Positions 25,893 through 36,251 of a stretch of DNA of 64,000 nt are shown here, piece by piece. The position numbers were made by a program, and so were the translations under genes. The stretch is from Hyphomicrobiales bacterium (GTDB lineage: Bacteria; Pseudomonadota; Alphaproteobacteria; Parvibaculales; Parvibaculaceae), in contig WGND01000007.1 of NCBI GenBank assembly GCA_016124805.1, positions 1 to 64,000 on the forward strand. Direction: 5' to 3'. Positions within the stretch are counted from its first letter, which is position 1. The number at the start of each line of letters is the position of its first letter. The notes below the pieces were generated by a model that was given only the letters and a program-made list of their open reading frames with translations, was not told where the DNA came from and ran no database searches.

Positions 25893-26707
25893 AGGGCGCT
25901 TTTGATGGCGTCGCTCACGCGCTGCCAGCTTTCTTCATCCCGCGCCACCAGATGCGGCCCCTTGAGTACGCGCGCCTCATAGTTATGGCCGCTCAGCATG
26001 TCGCGCACGACGCCGCCTGCCTCGCGCAGAATGAGGGTGCCCGGCACATGGTCCCAGGGCATCATGCGGAAATAGGTGATGCAGTCGATCTCGCCACGGG
26101 CAAGCGCCGTATATTCCCAGGCCGAACAGGTAATCGAGATACGCCGCGCGGCCTGTGCGGCAAAGCTGTCGACTGCGGAGCGCCATTCAGGCGGCATGAA
26201 GCGCGTGTTGAAGGCCCCCGACAGGGTGGCGGGATCGCTCGCCGCCGGCTTGACCCTGAGCGGCGTGATCTGTGCGTCGTGCCATGTGGCCCCTGCCCCT
26301 TTTTCAGCGACGGCGAGACTGTCTGACACCGGCAGATAGATCCAGCCATGTGTGGTGACGCCTGCCCGAACCAATCCGATCATGACGCCAAAGGTTTCAT
26401 TGCCCGCCACAAAATTGCCAGTGCCATCAATCGGATCAACCGTCCAGAAGGCGGTATCTGCGGCGATGCGCTCAAGAATGGCCGGATCAGCGGCGACGGC
26501 TTCCTCCCCGATCACGACTGAGCCCGGAACAAGCGCTTCCAGACGCGGGGCGAGCCAAAGCTCGGCCTGTTTGTCGGCAATGGTGACGTAATCGCCACGT
26601 GATTTTTCCTCGATATCACCTGACGAAAGGGCCCGAAAACGCGGCATGATTTCAAGTGCTGCAACTTCGCGCATCAGATCAGCGACATCCGTCACGAGAT
26701 CGCTCAT
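25889..26707 (-). CDS. Inositol monophosphatase family protein
   Basis: The 272-residue lithium-sensitive-type phosphatase has the metal and substrate signatures GEEAVAADP, WTVDPIDGTGNFVAG and the C-terminal MPWDHVPGTLILREAGG. Family members dephosphorylate inositol phosphates, 3'-phosphoadenosine nucleotides or histidinol phosphate; the true substrate is not decided here. It overlaps hflX by 4 bp on the minus strand, so it is probably translated with it, and ends in a 4-bp convergent overlap with mazG. Confidence 0.9.
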   Translation of the reverse strand: MSDLVTDVADLMREVAALEIMPRFRALSSGDIEEKSRGDYVTIADKQAELWLAPRLEALVPGSVVIGEEAVAADPAILERIAADTAFWTVDPIDGTGNFVAGNETFGVMIGLVRAGVTTHGWIYLPVSDSLAVAEKGAGATWHDAQITPLRVKPAASDPATLSGAFNTRFMPPEWRSAVDSFAAQAARRISITCSAWEYTALARGEIDCITYFRMMPWDHVPGTLILREAGGVVRDMLSGHNYEARVLKGPHLVARDEESWQRVSDAIKSAL

Positions 26708-28152
26708 GCCGGATCATCCCGCTCGGGGGTCTCGGCGGCAATGGCTTCAAGCATGGGCGCGGCGAGATCGGGAAAGCGCTTTTCAAAGCGGCCAATGGCG
26801 GCGGGCGACATGAGCACGCGGAAATCGATCATGCCGTCCTGCCGGTCTTCGCGGCGATGGACATGGGTGTTGGCATGAAGCCAGGCCACGGCCTCGCCGC
26901 GCGTGGCGGGCAGCAGCAGGCTGACATCTTTGCCCTCATCCTGAATGAGGCTGTCGATGAGCGTGAAAAGCCCGTCAATGCCCTGGCCGGAAACGGCGGA
27001 GATGGCGACCACATCGGGCTCACGCTCGGTGCCGTTGATGGCGGCTGCCCGGGCCTCTTCACCCAGCAAATCAATCTTGTTCAGCACCTCGATGACATGC
27101 TGACCTGCGGCAGCGCTTTCCTCCGGTGTGATGCCGAGCGAGGCCAGCACGCGGATGACATCGGCCTTCTGGATATCGGATTCCTCATGCGCCACATCGC
27201 GCACATGGATGATGATCTCGGCTTCCAGCACCTCTTCGAGCGTTGCCCGGAAGGCGGCCACGAGATGGGTGGGCAGGTCGGAGATGAAGCCTACCGTGTC
27301 CGACAGGATGATCTTGCGTCCGCTCGGCAGCGTGACGGCCCGCATGGTGGGGTCCAGCGTGGCAAAAAGCAGGTCCTGGGCGAAGACATCGGCCTGGGTG
27401 AGACGGTTGAAGAGCGTGGATTTGCCCGCATTGGTGTAGCCGACAAGGGCGACGATGGGATAAGGCACATCACGGCGCGTCTTGCGATGCAGCTCGCGGG
27501 TACGCTTGACGGTTTCCAGCTGGCGCGCGATCTTGACGATGCGCTCCTGGATCATGCGCCTGTCGGCTTCGATCTGGGTTTCGCCCGGGCCACCAAGAAA
27601 GCCGAAGCCGCCCCGCTGGCGCTCCAGATGGGTCCAGCTGCGCACGAGACGTGTCTTCTGATAGTTCAGATGGGCAAGCTCGACCTGAAGTGAGCCTTCA
27701 CGGGTCTGGGCGCGCTCGCCAAAAATTTCGAGAATGAGGCCGGTGCGGTCGAGCACCTTGCAGCCCCATGCCTTTTCCAGATTGCGCTGCTGGCCGGGTC
27801 CGAGCGGCCCGTCAACAACGACAAGCTCCACTTCAAGCTCGTGAAACTGCTGCTTGAGTTCCTCGACCTTGCCTTCGCCGATGAGCGTGGCGGGCCGGGG
27901 GTGGGCGACAATGACCGCTGCGGTGCCGACCACATTGAGATCAATGGCGGCGGCAAGGCCGACAGCTTCATCAATGCGGGCGGCTGGTGAACGGAGAATG
28001 CGACCGGTCTTGCGCGCGGCCTGTTCGGCTGATTTCAGCCAGGGCACCATCACGAAAGCGCGCGTGGGCGCCTTTGGATTTCCACGAAAGAGCTTGTCTT
28101 CGCGCGAGGCGGGCTCGGGCGTGTCGTCCGGAAAGTCTGGCATATCGCTCAA
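26704..28152 (-). CDS. hflX: GTPase HflX
   Basis: The 482-residue ribosome-associated GTPase splits stalled 70S ribosomes under stress. The N-terminal HflX domain includes LIGEGKVEELKQ and LVVVDGPLGPGQQRNLEK, then a coiled helical linker (GPGETQIEADRRMIQERI) and the G-domain with G1 GYTNAGKSTLFN, G3 DTVGF and G4 NKID. It follows hfq by 9 bp on the minus strand, the classic hfq-hflX order. Confidence 0.97.
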   Translation of the reverse strand: MSDMPDFPDDTPEPASREDKLFRGNPKAPTRAFVMVPWLKSAEQAARKTGRILRSPAARIDEAVGLAAAIDLNVVGTAAVIVAHPRPATLIGEGKVEELKQQFHELEVELVVVDGPLGPGQQRNLEKAWGCKVLDRTGLILEIFGERAQTREGSLQVELAHLNYQKTRLVRSWTHLERQRGGFGFLGGPGETQIEADRRMIQERIVKIARQLETVKRTRELHRKTRRDVPYPIVALVGYTNAGKSTLFNRLTQADVFAQDLLFATLDPTMRAVTLPSGRKIILSDTVGFISDLPTHLVAAFRATLEEVLEAEIIIHVRDVAHEESDIQKADVIRVLASLGITPEESAAAGQHVIEVLNKIDLLGEEARAAAINGTEREPDVVAISAVSGQGIDGLFTLIDSLIQDEGKDVSLLLPATRGEAVAWLHANTHVHRREDRQDGMIDFRVLMSPAAIGRFEKRFPDLAAPMLEAIAAETPERDDPA

Positions 28153-28161
28153 AAAAGAATC

Positions 28162-28410
28162 CTAAAGCTCTTCGCCGTCTAGCCCCTGTTCGAAGAGCTG
28201 GACCGGCTGAGCCGGCATGATAGTCGAAATGGCGTGCTTGTAGACAAGCTGCGAGTGACCATCACGGCGCAGAAGCACGCAGAAATTGTCAAACCAGGTC
28301 ACCACACCCTGGAGCTTCACGCCATTCACCAGAAAAATGGTGAGATTGGTTTTGTTCTTACGAACATGGTTCAGGAACGTATCCTGCAAGTTATGAGTCT
28401 TGTCACTCAT
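28162..28410 (-). CDS. hfq: RNA chaperone Hfq
   Basis: The 82-residue Sm-fold protein forms a hexameric ring that pairs small RNAs with mRNAs. Sm1 ([28 protein letters not shown]) and Sm2 ([10 protein letters not shown]) motifs are clear, including the proximal KH and the Q8-like [13 protein letters not shown]. The short acidic C-tail (GLDGEEL) is typical of alphaproteobacterial forms. It heads hfq-hflX-phosphatase, with 194 bp of leader to dat. Confidence 0.98.
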   Translation of the reverse strand: MSDKTHNLQDTFLNHVRKNKTNLTIFLVNGVKLQGVVTWFDNFCVLLRRDGHSQLVYKHAISTIMPAQPVQLFEQGLDGEEL

Positions 28411-28604
28411 GGGTAAACCCCACTTGTCGGCTTTGAAGGGGAGCTAATGCCTTGTCCGCATTAGCGATACGCAGTTACAGGCTAGATGGATTCACACCCG
28501 GCCCATATAGGTTTCGACGTTTTGCGTCTATGCTGCAAGTGCGAAATGCATTCTGGGTGATTTATTCTACCGATTTCGAGAAAACACGGTGAACGGCTGA
28601 AGGA

Positions 28605-29462
28605 TCAGGTCAGTTCCATGACTTTTTCATAGGCAGCGCGCAACCGAAGCGAGATCGAGCCGGGCTCCCCATTACCGATGGTGACGCCATCAATGCTGGT
28701 GACAGGCATGATGATGGCCGTGGAGGCGGAAATGAAGGCTTCGCGCGCGCTCAGGGCTTCCTCGACGGTGAAGGGCCGCTCAATGACGTCAAGACCTTCC
28801 GCCTTGGCCGCCTGCAGAAGCACAAGCCGCGTGACACCGCTGAGAATATCATTGCCGAGCGGGCGCGTGATGATGCGTCCTTCGCTATCAATGATCCAGG
28901 CATTGGTGCTGGAGCCCTCGGTCACATAGCCATCGGGATCAACAAGCCAGGCTTCATAGGCGCCTGCCTCGCGGGCGGCCTGCTTCGCCATGATATTGGG
29001 CAGAAGCGAAATGGATTTGATGTCCCGGCGGCCCCAGCGAATGTCCGGCATGGTGACGATGGTCACACCACGCGTGACAGCCTTTTGCATGCGGGCAACA
29101 TTGAGACGTTTGGCCGTGATGACAAGGGAGGATGGCACCGAGGCGGGCGGAAAGGCATGGTCGCGCGGGGCGACGCCACGGGTGATCTGGAAATAGACAA
29201 TGCCGTCGCGAATTCTATTGCGGCGAATGACTTCACGCAGAATATGCGGCAGGGCTGTCTGTGCGACCGGCATGGCGATGCGCAATTCGCCCAATGAGCG
29301 CTTCATGCGGGTATAATGCAGGGCCTCATCCATGAGCTTGCCCTCGCGAACACCGCAGACCTCATAAATGCCGTCCGCGAACTGATAACCGCGATCATCA
29401 ATATGGATGGAGGCTTCGGCATAGGGACGGTAGAGACCGTTGACATAGGCAATGCGCGACAA
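28605..29462 (-). CDS. dat: D-amino-acid transaminase
   Basis: The 285-residue PLP enzyme is in aminotransferase class IV. The start YVNGLYRPYAEASIHIDDRGYQFADGIYEV and the probable PLP lysine in GRRDIKSISLLPN are clear, as is EGSSTNAWIID. It interconverts D-alanine and D-glutamate with 2-oxo acids, supplying peptidoglycan D-amino acids. It lies between trkA and hfq in an order common in alphaproteobacteria, 22 bp downstream of trkA. Confidence 0.93.
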   Translation of the reverse strand: MSRIAYVNGLYRPYAEASIHIDDRGYQFADGIYEVCGVREGKLMDEALHYTRMKRSLGELRIAMPVAQTALPHILREVIRRNRIRDGIVYFQITRGVAPRDHAFPPASVPSSLVITAKRLNVARMQKAVTRGVTIVTMPDIRWGRRDIKSISLLPNIMAKQAAREAGAYEAWLVDPDGYVTEGSSTNAWIIDSEGRIITRPLGNDILSGVTRLVLLQAAKAEGLDVIERPFTVEEALSAREAFISASTAIIMPVTSIDGVTIGNGEPGSISLRLRAAYEKVMELT

Positions 29463-29484
29463 GGACGGACTCTCCTAAAGGCGA

Positions 29485-30861
29485 TCAGAAAAACTCAAGA
29501 GAGACGCGGAACATGCGTTCCACCTTCTTGACCTGGTCGGAACGGGCAAACAGCACCACATGGTCACCTGCCAGAATTTCAGTGTCGCCGCGCGGGATGA
29601 TGATTTCGCCATCACGCGAAATCGACCCGACAAGAATGCCCTCAGGCAGATCAACCTCGCGAAGGGGCTTGCCGACCAGCGTCGAGGTTTCAAGGGCCTC
29701 GGCCTCGATGACCTCGGCGTCACCATCATGCACCGATTGCAGGCCGCGGATACGGCCGCGCCGGACATGCTGAAGCACGTTGGAGACCGTGGTTGCGCGC
29801 GGATTGATGAAAGCGTCGATGCCCAGCGGGCGCATGAGCGGCATATAGGTCTGGTTGTTGATCAGGCTCATGGTGCGGCTGCAGCCGTCGCGCTTGCCGA
29901 GCACGCAGGCCAGAATATTGGCCTGATCATCATTGGTCAGCGCAACAAGCGCCTCTGTGTCGGCAATGCCAACTTCTTCGAGCAGGTCGGGATCAAGGCC
30001 GTCACCCTGCAGCACAATGGTGCGCTTGAGCTGGTCGGCGGCAAAGATGGCGCGGTCATGGTCGCGCTCAATCACTTTCACGCGCGTGCCGGGCTGGTTG
30101 AGCTCAAGCTGGCGGGCAACATAAAGACCGATATTGCCGGCGCCCAGAATGACGATGCGGCGCGCCTCCTGCTCCTCATGACCGAAGATGCCAAGCGTGC
30201 GGCGGACGTCGCGCACATCGGCCACGAAATAGACTTCATCGCCGACAAGCATCTGATCGTCGCTGCGCGGTACGAAGAGCTTGCCCTTGCGCGAGATGCC
30301 GACAACGCGCGCCTTGAGATCGGGAAAGAGATCGGTGAGCTGGCGCAGCGGCGTGTTGATGATGGGGCAGTCTTCTTCCACCGTGACGCCGACAACCTGC
30401 ACCTTGCCCTCGGCAAAGATCAGAATGTCGAAGGCGCCGGGGACGGCAAGACGGCGCAGTACGGCGCGCCCCACTTCCAGCTCCGGGGAAATGATGACGT
30501 CAATCGCCATGTTTTCCTGAGAGAAGAGATCCTGAAAGCCGGGCTCCAGATAGCTCTGCGAGCGGATGCGGGCAATCTTGGTGGGCACACGGAAGAGCGA
30601 ATGAGCCACCTGGCAGGCCGTCATGTTTACTTCGTCATAGAATGTGACGGCAATGATCATGTCGGCATCCTGTGCGCCGGCTTTTTCCAGCACGTCGGGA
30701 TGGGCGCCATGGCCGACAATCGCCCTCACATCAAGCGTGTCGGAGATGGACTGCACAAGCTGGGCGGAGCGGTCGATGACGGTGACGTCGTTATTTTCGG
30801 CGGCCAGCTGTCGGGCAATACCATAGCCCACCTGTCCGGCGCCGCAGATGATCACTTTCAT
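29485..30861 (-). CDS. trkA: Trk potassium uptake regulatory protein TrkA
   Basis: The 458-residue cytoplasmic subunit gates the TrkH/TrkG potassium channel by binding NAD(H) and nucleotides. It has two RCK units, each a TrkA-N Rossmann domain (VIICGAGQVGYGIARQLA; IVILGAGNIGLYVARQLE) followed by a TrkA-C domain (last: LREVDLPEGILVGSISRDG). It starts 28 bp after ntrX ends, on the same strand; a link of nitrogen or redox sensing with potassium control is usual in this gene order. No trkH is in the window. Confidence 0.96.
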   Translation of the reverse strand: MKVIICGAGQVGYGIARQLAAENNDVTVIDRSAQLVQSISDTLDVRAIVGHGAHPDVLEKAGAQDADMIIAVTFYDEVNMTACQVAHSLFRVPTKIARIRSQSYLEPGFQDLFSQENMAIDVIISPELEVGRAVLRRLAVPGAFDILIFAEGKVQVVGVTVEEDCPIINTPLRQLTDLFPDLKARVVGISRKGKLFVPRSDDQMLVGDEVYFVADVRDVRRTLGIFGHEEQEARRIVILGAGNIGLYVARQLELNQPGTRVKVIERDHDRAIFAADQLKRTIVLQGDGLDPDLLEEVGIADTEALVALTNDDQANILACVLGKRDGCSRTMSLINNQTYMPLMRPLGIDAFINPRATTVSNVLQHVRRGRIRGLQSVHDGDAEVIEAEALETSTLVGKPLREVDLPEGILVGSISRDGEIIIPRGDTEILAGDHVVLFARSDQVKKVERMFRVSLEFF

Positions 30862-30889
30862 GATCGTTCATCCTTCAAGATCATAATGC

Positions 30890-32284
30890 TTATGCCTGCA
30901 TCTCTGCACGATTGGAGGTGGCCACCCCAAGCGATTTCAATTTGCGATGCAGCGCCGAGCGCTCCATGCCGATGAAGGCTGCCGTGCGCGAGATGTTACC
31001 GCCAAAGCGGCTGATCTGCGCCATGAGATATTCGCGCTCGAATGTTTCACGCGCCTCGCGCAGCGGCAAGGCCATGATGTGCTCGCCCCCTGCCCCGTTG
31101 ATTGAAATCTGCGCCGAGGATCCAACTTCTGCCGGCAGCATGTCGGCGGTGACAACTGCATTGGGATCGCCCGAGGCGAGAATGAGCAGACGCTCGATAT
31201 TGTTTCGCAGCTGGCGCACATTGCCCGGCCAGTCATGGGCCTGAAGCGCGGCCATGGCATCATCCGAAATGCGACGCGGCGGCAGGCCCGTGGTCTTGCA
31301 AATCTGGCCCATGAAGAATTCAACGAGTAGCGGAATGTCTTCGCGACGGCTTGCCAGCGATGGCACATTGATCGGCACCACATTGAGGCGATGGAATAAA
31401 TCCTCGCGCAGGCGACCCTTGGCAATTTCCTCGTTGAGATCGCGGCTGGATGACGACACAACACGAACATCGACCTTGACCTTGGGGCCGCCGCCAACGC
31501 GCTCAAACGTCTGGTCCACAAGCACGCGGAGAATTTTGCTCTGGGTCTCAAGCGGCATCTCGGCGACTTCGTCAAGAAACAGCGTGCCGCCATGCGCTTC
31601 TTCAAACATGCCAACCTTGCGCGGGCCGGATGCCGATTCCTCGGTACCGAAAAGTTCGATTTCCATGCGGTCTGGCGCCATGGTGGCGGCATTGATCGCG
31701 ACAAAGCTGTTGGCGCTGCGGCGCGAGCGGGCATGCAGCAGACGGGCCACGATCTCCTTGCCCGATCCGGACGGCCCGGTGATGAGGACACGGCTGCCCG
31801 TGGGGGCCACCTTGTCGATCATCTGGCGCACCTGACCGATGACGGGAGAGAAGCCGACAAGCGTCGTGTCATCGCCGATGCGGCCACGCAATTCGTCATT
31901 CTCGCGGCGCAGGCGATAAGCCTCCATGGCACGGCGCACGATGAGGATCAGGCGATCTGCCTTGAAGGGCTTTTCGATGAAGTCATAAGCGCCCTTCTTG
32001 ATGGCGCTGACGGCTGTTTCAATGTTGCCGTGACCGGAAATGATGATCACCGGCACATCTGGATGGCGCTCACGGATCACATCCAGAATTTCAAGGCCGT
32101 CAAGCCGGCTGCCCTGCAGCCAGATATCCAGAACAATCAGGCCGGGGCGGCGCGCCTCAAGCATGGCCAGCGCAGCATCGCTGTCGCCCGCTGTGCGCGT
32201 ATCATAGCCCTCGTCGTTGAGAATGCCCGATACGAGTTCCCGAATGTCGTTCTCGTCGTCTACGATCAGAATATCAGACGCCAT
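30890..32284 (-). CDS. ntrX: Response regulator NtrX
   Basis: The 464-residue response regulator has an N-terminal receiver (VDDENDIRELVSGIL; phosphoacceptor Asp in LIVLDIWL), an AAA+ domain (GPSGSGKEIVARLLHARSRR) and a Fis-type helix-turn-helix (ISRTAAFIGMERSALHRKLKSLG). The GAFTGA loop needed to activate sigma-54 is absent, the segment reading LFGTEESASGPRKVG; this is normal for NtrX and shows it acts differently from NtrC. Targets elsewhere include nitrogen, redox and envelope genes. It overlaps ntrY by 11 bp. Confidence 0.95.
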   Translation of the reverse strand: MASDILIVDDENDIRELVSGILNDEGYDTRTAGDSDAALAMLEARRPGLIVLDIWLQGSRLDGLEILDVIRERHPDVPVIIISGHGNIETAVSAIKKGAYDFIEKPFKADRLILIVRRAMEAYRLRRENDELRGRIGDDTTLVGFSPVIGQVRQMIDKVAPTGSRVLITGPSGSGKEIVARLLHARSRRSANSFVAINAATMAPDRMEIELFGTEESASGPRKVGMFEEAHGGTLFLDEVAEMPLETQSKILRVLVDQTFERVGGGPKVKVDVRVVSSSSRDLNEEIAKGRLREDLFHRLNVVPINVPSLASRREDIPLLVEFFMGQICKTTGLPPRRISDDAMAALQAHDWPGNVRQLRNNIERLLILASGDPNAVVTADMLPAEVGSSAQISINGAGGEHIMALPLREARETFEREYLMAQISRFGGNISRTAAFIGMERSALHRKLKSLGVATSNRAEMQA

Positions 32285-34586
32285 TGACTGCCTCTTGCGT
32301 TTTTATTTCAGCATCAGCCGAACTGACCTCTGCTGCCGCTTGGGTATTGCGTGAAGGGAATTTGAGTGTGACGCGTGCGCCGCTCTCCCAGCCTTCCGAA
32401 GTTGGAGCATCTGTCAGCATCAATGTGCCGCCATGATCCTCCATGACCTTGTTGACAATTGCCAGACCCAGCCCCGTGCCTTTTGTGCGTGTCGTTATAT
32501 AAGGCTCGGTCAGGCGTGTACGATCCGTTTCCGGCAAACCGCATCCTGAATCAGTGACCGTGAAGATGACATCATTGCCCTCTTTCACAAGTGTCGCCTC
32601 GATGCGGCCCTGAATTGTTTTTTCACGCGGCGCGTGTTCGTCAAGCTTGCGGTCTTCCACCTCATGACCACGAATGGCCTCAGCCGCGTTTTTCAGAATG
32701 TTGATGAGTGCCTGACTGAGAAGACGGGCGTCGCATTCCAGAATGATATCTTCCGGCGGCATAACCATCTGATAGTCGATATCGGGGAAGGCAACACGCT
32801 GCAGGAAAACAGCCTGACGCAAAATCTCGTTCACGGCGACCGGCTTCATGGTGGCGGTAGGCATGCGCGCGAAGGAAGAGAACTCATCCACCATGCGGCC
32901 AATGTCATTGACCTGACGGATGATGGTTTCGGTGCATTGCTCAAAGATTTCCGGATCGGTTGTGATCTCACGCGCATATTTGCGGCGCAGGCGCTCGGCT
33001 GAGAGCTGAATGGGCGTGAGCGGGTTCTTGATTTCATGTGCGATGCGGCGTGCCACATCAGCCCAGGCAGAGGTCCGCTGAGCCCGGACGAGCTCCGTGA
33101 TGTCATCAAATGTCAGTACCAGATCGCCATGACCATGGCCGGTCACTTCGCTGGTGATGCGCACATTGAGGGTGCGCTCCTGACCATTTCTGAAAATGGC
33201 CACCTGTTCCTGTGTCGCACGCTCCGGATTCTGCTGCGCCTGCTGCACGACATTTGCCATTTCGGGCACGATGACGGTGAGGTCGCGACCGATCATGTCA
33301 CCCTCATGGCGATTGAAGAAACGCAACGATGTGCGGTTTGCATGATTGACGATGCCATTGCGATCAATGCCGAACACACCGGCACTGACACCAGACAATA
33401 CGGCCTCGGTAAATTGCCGTCGTTCATCAAGCTGTTTGTTGGCCTCGATCAAATCATTTCGCTGGGCGGCAAGCTGGCTCGTCATGCGGTTGAAGGAATT
33501 GCTGAGCGTATCAAGTTCATCGCCCGTTCCGGCCACATGCACACGCGCGGCAAGATCGCCCTGGCTGACGCGCTCGGAAGCCTGCACGAGCTTTGATATG
33601 GGATCCACAATGCGGTTGGCGGCCCAGAGCCCCAGCCAGATGGCGGCGAGCAATGTGATGAGGGCTACCGCCACATAGATGAGGGCGAAGGTCACCTGAA
33701 AGGTAATGCGGCGTTTCTCAAGACTTTGATATTCATTCACCGCCTCGCGAGTCTGGGCGAGATGATCAAGCACGCGCGCATCGACAAAGCGGGCAACATA
33801 GAGATAGGTGCCGTCAAAGGCCGACAGTTTGACAAGTGCCCTGATCTGGTTCTGCTCCCCTTCGGTGGAGAGAACAGCGCCGCCCTCGTCGGCAGCGGCA
33901 AACTGCTCAGGCGTCGGCAGGGTGACGTTGGGCGAGACCGGCGCCTTGGCCTCGGCAATGATCTTTCCTGAATTGTTGATCAGCAAAGCTGCCGGCAAGG
34001 ATCGCAAAGCGGCCTGGGCGGTCAAAATCTGCTGGAAGCGTTGCGGATTTTCCCTCAGGAAGGCGGCGGCACGGTCAAGGTCATTTGCCATGGCCAGCAC
34101 GTCGCCACGCAGCACGTGATCATGTTCGGTGAGATAGGCTTCGGCGACCTGCTGGGCGTTTGAAATGATGAGCTGGATGCGCTCGCTGAACCAGGTGTCG
34201 AGGCCGCGATTGAGCGTAACGGCGGCAAAGACGGCGACAATGATGGCCGGCATCACCGCCACAATGGCAAACATCGTGACCATGCGGGCATGGAGCTTGG
34301 CCCCTGCCCGGCCACTGACGCGCGCGGTGATGATGCGGAAAACACGCCAGAAGATAAGCGCAAAGAGCACCAGAACGATGCTCAGATTGGCGATCAGCAG
34401 CGTGAGAATGAGCAGGCGGCTTGGCGCAAAAGGTGTGAGCCCCGTCAGCAGCATATAGGTGAAGGACCCGAGGAAAATGGCCAGCAGCACCAGACCCAGG
34501 GCCAGCCCAGCCGAGAAGTTGCGGCGCTGGAGCAACGTCCAGAGCCTGGCCTCCCAATTTGGCGGCGTGTCCATGATGCCCGTCAT
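32274..34586 (-). CDS. ntrY: Sensor histidine kinase NtrY
   Basis: The 770-residue membrane kinase has several N-terminal transmembrane segments around a periplasmic region, a HAMP domain (NRIVDPISKLVQASERVSQGDLAARV), a PAS domain (LSGVSAGVFGIDRNGIVNHANRTSLRFF), an H-box ([26 protein letters not shown]) and a HATPase domain (FTVTDSGCGLPETDRTRLTEPYITTRTKGTGLGLAIV). It phosphorylates NtrX and perhaps NtrC. The order ntrBC-ntrYX is characteristic of alphaproteobacteria. Confidence 0.96.
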   Translation of the reverse strand: MTGIMDTPPNWEARLWTLLQRRNFSAGLALGLVLLAIFLGSFTYMLLTGLTPFAPSRLLILTLLIANLSIVLVLFALIFWRVFRIITARVSGRAGAKLHARMVTMFAIVAVMPAIIVAVFAAVTLNRGLDTWFSERIQLIISNAQQVAEAYLTEHDHVLRGDVLAMANDLDRAAAFLRENPQRFQQILTAQAALRSLPAALLINNSGKIIAEAKAPVSPNVTLPTPEQFAAADEGGAVLSTEGEQNQIRALVKLSAFDGTYLYVARFVDARVLDHLAQTREAVNEYQSLEKRRITFQVTFALIYVAVALITLLAAIWLGLWAANRIVDPISKLVQASERVSQGDLAARVHVAGTGDELDTLSNSFNRMTSQLAAQRNDLIEANKQLDERRQFTEAVLSGVSAGVFGIDRNGIVNHANRTSLRFFNRHEGDMIGRDLTVIVPEMANVVQQAQQNPERATQEQVAIFRNGQERTLNVRITSEVTGHGHGDLVLTFDDITELVRAQRTSAWADVARRIAHEIKNPLTPIQLSAERLRRKYAREITTDPEIFEQCTETIIRQVNDIGRMVDEFSSFARMPTATMKPVAVNEILRQAVFLQRVAFPDIDYQMVMPPEDIILECDARLLSQALINILKNAAEAIRGHEVEDRKLDEHAPREKTIQGRIEATLVKEGNDVIFTVTDSGCGLPETDRTRLTEPYITTRTKGTGLGLAIVNKVMEDHGGTLMLTDAPTSEGWESGARVTLKFPSRNTQAAAEVSSADAEIKTQEAVNGV

Positions 34587-34753
34587 GCCTGTTTCCCGAA
34601 TGCGCCATTTTGTCTGGCGCAGGCTCCCCGACCGCTGTGGTCAATACGCAACGGCCCCCTACGATGCGGGCACATTGTGACCTGCTGAACGATACCGTTC
34701 AACAACAATGTTGCATGATTACATCAGTATAATGAATGCGGCGCGCAAATAAA

Positions 34754-34778
34754 TTATCCAATAATATCAATTGGATAA
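34754..34778 (-). terminator. Hairpin after ntrC
   Basis: TTATCCAAT (34754-34762) and ATTGGATAA (34770-34778) pair perfectly across a 7-nt loop, 22 bp past the ntrC stop. On the minus strand the stem is followed by a TTTATTT tail. The stem is AT-rich, so its strength is moderate; it separates ntrBC from ntrYX. Confidence 0.5.
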
Positions 34779-34799
34779 GACTTCCATTCCGGCCAGCGC

Positions 34800-36242
34800 C
34801 TATTTCAGGCCACGAATGACCTGAATATCCAGCTCCCGAATCTTCTTGCGCAGGGTGTTGCGATTGATCCCCAGAAGATGCGCCGCCTTGATCTGGTTGC
34901 CGCGCGTGGCAGCCAGACTCATGCTGAAGAGCGGCTTTTCGACATCCCTCAGGATGCGGTCATAGAGGCCGGGGGGCGGCAAGTCATCGCCATGATTGGC
35001 AAAGAGGCGGTTGAGCGTGCGCTCGACAGAGGAGCCAAGTGGCTCATCCACGGCGACCTGTTCTGAGGGACGCCCGAAATCAGGCTCGGCGAGCTCGGCT
35101 TCGAGGATATTGGCGCCGATGGTTTCTTCCGTATAGAGAGCGGCGAGACGGCGCACGAGATTTTCCAGCTCGCGCACATTGCCCGGCCAGCGATAGCGCT
35201 TGAGGATTTCCATGCCGTCGGCATCGATGCTTTTGGGCGGCAGCCCTTCATCCTCGCCCTTGGCAAGGAAATGCCGGATGAGATCGGGGATATCTTCCGC
35301 GCGCTCGCGCAGCGGAGGCAGGCGGATCGGCACAACATTGAGCCGGAAATAGAGATCCTCGCGGAAAAGCCCCTGATTGATGAGCTGGCGCAGATCGCGA
35401 TTGGTGGCGGCCACGATGCGCACATCAGTCTTGATGGGCGTGCGCCCGCCAACGGTCGTATATTCGCCCTGCTGCAGCACGCGCAGAAGGCGCGTCTGGG
35501 CCTCCATCGGCATGTCGCCAATCTCGTCCAGAAAGAGCGTACCGCCTTCGGCCTGTTCGAAGCGACCAGTGGCGCGCTGGCTGGCGCCGGTGAAGGCCCC
35601 CTTCTCATGGCCAAAGAGTTCACTCTCGATGAGTTCGCGCGGAATGGCGGCCATGTTGATCGGCACGAAGGGGCCGTTGCGACGGCGACCATAATCATGC
35701 AGCGCGCGGGCGACGAGTTCTTTCCCGGTGCCGGACTCACCGGAAATCATGACCGTGAGATCGGTCTGCATGAGACGGGCAAGAACGCGGTAGATGTCCT
35801 GCATGGCCGAGGAGCGGCCGATCAGCGGGATTTTGTCTTCGTCCTCGCCGGGACGGCGCGCAATGGCCGGTTCGCGCGGGGCGGTGAGCGCGCGGTCAAC
35901 AACCCGGATCAGCTCATTCAGATCGAAGGGCTTGGGCAGATATTCATAGGCGCCGCGCTCGGCAGCGGTGATCGCCGTCTTGAGCGTGTTCTGCGCGCTC
36001 ATCACGATGATGGGCAGATCGGGCCGCAGGCGCTTGATGCGCGGAATGAGATCAAAGGCATTTTCATCGGGCATCACAACGTCGGTGATGATGAGGTCGC
36101 CCTCGCCCTGACTGACCCAGCGCCACAGCGTTGCGGCATTGCCGGTTGCGCGCACGTCATAGCCCACACGTCCAAGTGCCTGATTGAGAACGGTCCGGAT
36201 GGCCGCATCATCGTCAGCGAGAAGAATGGTTCCGCTCGGCAT
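34800..36242 (-). CDS. ntrC: Nitrogen regulator NtrC
   Basis: The 480-residue sigma-54 activator has a receiver ([18 protein letters not shown]; Asp in [13 protein letters not shown]), an AAA+ domain with Walker [19 protein letters not shown] and an intact GAFTGA loop ([18 protein letters not shown]), and a Fis-type helix-turn-helix at the end ([24 protein letters not shown]). When phosphorylated by NtrB under nitrogen limitation it switches on glnA-like and amt genes. Its contrast with the neighbouring NtrX, which lacks GAFTGA, is clear. Confidence 0.97.
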   Translation of the reverse strand: MPSGTILLADDDAAIRTVLNQALGRVGYDVRATGNAATLWRWVSQGEGDLIITDVVMPDENAFDLIPRIKRLRPDLPIIVMSAQNTLKTAITAAERGAYEYLPKPFDLNELIRVVDRALTAPREPAIARRPGEDEDKIPLIGRSSAMQDIYRVLARLMQTDLTVMISGESGTGKELVARALHDYGRRRNGPFVPINMAAIPRELIESELFGHEKGAFTGASQRATGRFEQAEGGTLFLDEIGDMPMEAQTRLLRVLQQGEYTTVGGRTPIKTDVRIVAATNRDLRQLINQGLFREDLYFRLNVVPIRLPPLRERAEDIPDLIRHFLAKGEDEGLPPKSIDADGMEILKRYRWPGNVRELENLVRRLAALYTEETIGANILEAELAEPDFGRPSEQVAVDEPLGSSVERTLNRLFANHGDDLPPPGLYDRILRDVEKPLFSMSLAATRGNQIKAAHLLGINRNTLRKKIRELDIQVIRGLK

Positions 36243-36251
36243 GTTAGACTC

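Noticed and set aside
29560-30975. A 471-codon open frame antisense to trkA
   Set aside because: Same reason: full overlap with a conserved gene and no domain.
30890-32284. Missing GAFTGA loop in NtrX as a mutation
   Set aside because: Lack of this loop is normal for the NtrX family.
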